DNA of 64,000 nt. It comes from Microplitis mediator. Lineage: Eukaryota > Arthropoda > Insecta > Hymenoptera > Braconidae. Where the stretch lies: contig NC_079974.1 in the NCBI RefSeq assembly GCF_029852145.1, positions 21,988,082 to 22,052,081 of the forward strand, given 5' to 3'. The position numbers and the translations under genes are program-made. Of this stretch, positions 63,667 through 64,000 are shown piece by piece; the stretch's first letter is position 1; each line of letters begins with the position of its first letter. The notes beneath the pieces are model-generated. The model ran no database searches, had not been told where the DNA came from, and was given only the letters and a program-made list of their open reading frames with translations.

Positions 63667-64000
63667 TTAATTGTTACAATTAGTATCTTCGCCAAGTACA
63701 TCAATGCACTGGAATGATTTATCAGGATGGGCACGTAAGCAGTGACTTCTTACGCGGCTTTTTATACAATTTTTAAAATCGCAATAGTAACATATATACC
63801 GGGCCGGCTTTCCACACTCGTACTTAAGATGAGTGGCTAAAATAGTGGGAGATTTGTATCTTTTCCCGCAATTCGGGTTCGGGCAAACGTAATTTCGCTG
63901 TAGGACACACGGGTTGTATAATTCCAAGAGACTCATTTCTTGACCGGGATGTTTTGCGCGTGTGTGCTGTTTAATGCCGTCTTTTTTCAAAGTTCTGTAC
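63667..64000 (-). CDS. lola: lola alternative 3' exon 69: multi-finger, cut by window edge
   Basis: Only the last 110 residues are in the window. They begin inside a finger 2 (YRTLKKDGIKQH, H-x4-H), then linker MSLLELYNPC, finger 3 (C-x4-C, CPNPNCGKRYKSPTILATH) and finger 4 (DFKNCIKSRVRSH). Tail FQCIDVLGED. By analogy with exons 55, 56 and 68 it is a four-finger exon whose start lies past 64000. Confidence 0.88.
   Translation of the reverse strand, partial: YRTLKKDGIKQHTRAKHPGQEMSLLELYNPCVLQRNYVCPNPNCGKRYKSPTILATHLKYECGKPARYICYYCDFKNCIKSRVRSHCLRAHPDKSFQCIDVLGEDTNCNN

Noticed and set aside
2944..64000. Cluster of independent ATG-started zinc-finger genes
   Set aside because: Several exons lack any ATG before the fingers, all are preceded by acceptors in one phase, and no BTB, promoter or leader is present before each.
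1..64000. Integrated viral or bracovirus segment
   Set aside because: No viral coding sequence or segment boundary motif is seen; all coding exons are explained by the lola array.

Overview
The window is a strongly AT-rich insect genome segment. It is filled by one thing: a very long array of alternative 3' terminal coding exons of a BTB zinc-finger transcription factor of the longitudinals lacking (lola) type. All of them lie on the minus strand. I number them 1 to 69 from left to right, so transcription order runs from 69 down to 1. Each exon starts at a splice acceptor (seen on the + strand as CTGAAA, CTGTAA, CTAAAA or similar), begins in the same phase (one base of the first codon comes from the upstream exon), and ends in its own stop codon. 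Sixty-six units encode intact zinc fingers. One encodes a pipsqueak-type helix-turn-helix, one (23987-24117) has the same splice signals but no known domain, and one (61503-61675) is a decayed relic. The shared BTB exons must lie beyond 64000; none is in the window. The lola assignment rests on the finger-pair architecture, above all exon 1, whose finger (YRWKSTMRRHETVECGG) closely resembles Drosophila Lola. In Drosophila about 20 such C-termini are known and some are joined by trans-splicing; here there are more than three times as many.

Layout. 1-2940: AT-rich downstream flank with hairpin elements. 2.9-22.9 kb (exons 1-24): divergent C2HC+C2H2 pairs, three three-finger exons (8, 9, 13), the HTH exon (17) and several partial fingers (3, 18). 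22.9-28.5 kb: a gap with one domain-less exon (25), several MITEs and, on the + strand, two promoter/5'UTR-like direct repeats. 28.5-43.7 kb (exons 26-47): homogeneous C2HC+C2H2 pairs, many ending in a Y-[IV]-D-[LI]-K tail, interrupted by two ATATGATCA satellite blocks. 43.9-64 kb (exons 48-69): a separate subfamily whose first finger has C-x4-C spacing (CPNxNC) and the linker CGKPPR. Its largest members carry four fingers, apparently by internal duplication of the two-finger module.

The most unusual feature is that three exons in the last block (52, 62, 64) carry plausible splice donors after their finger(s), leaving the same phase they entered (171, 216 and 252 nt, all multiples of three). 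They could act as cassettes that pass the reading frame to the next finger exon downstream; for exon 64 the implied intron is only 83 nt. This would give Lola proteins with chained finger modules instead of a single terminal pair.

Between the exons lie many non-autonomous elements: two roughly 1-kb foldback palindromes, several short inverted-repeat families in multiple copies, a 5S rRNA-derived element, two tRNA-like sequences and tandem repeats. The host is most likely a hymenopteran, possibly a parasitoid wasp; this is inferred from AT content and repeat style, not proven by any single gene.
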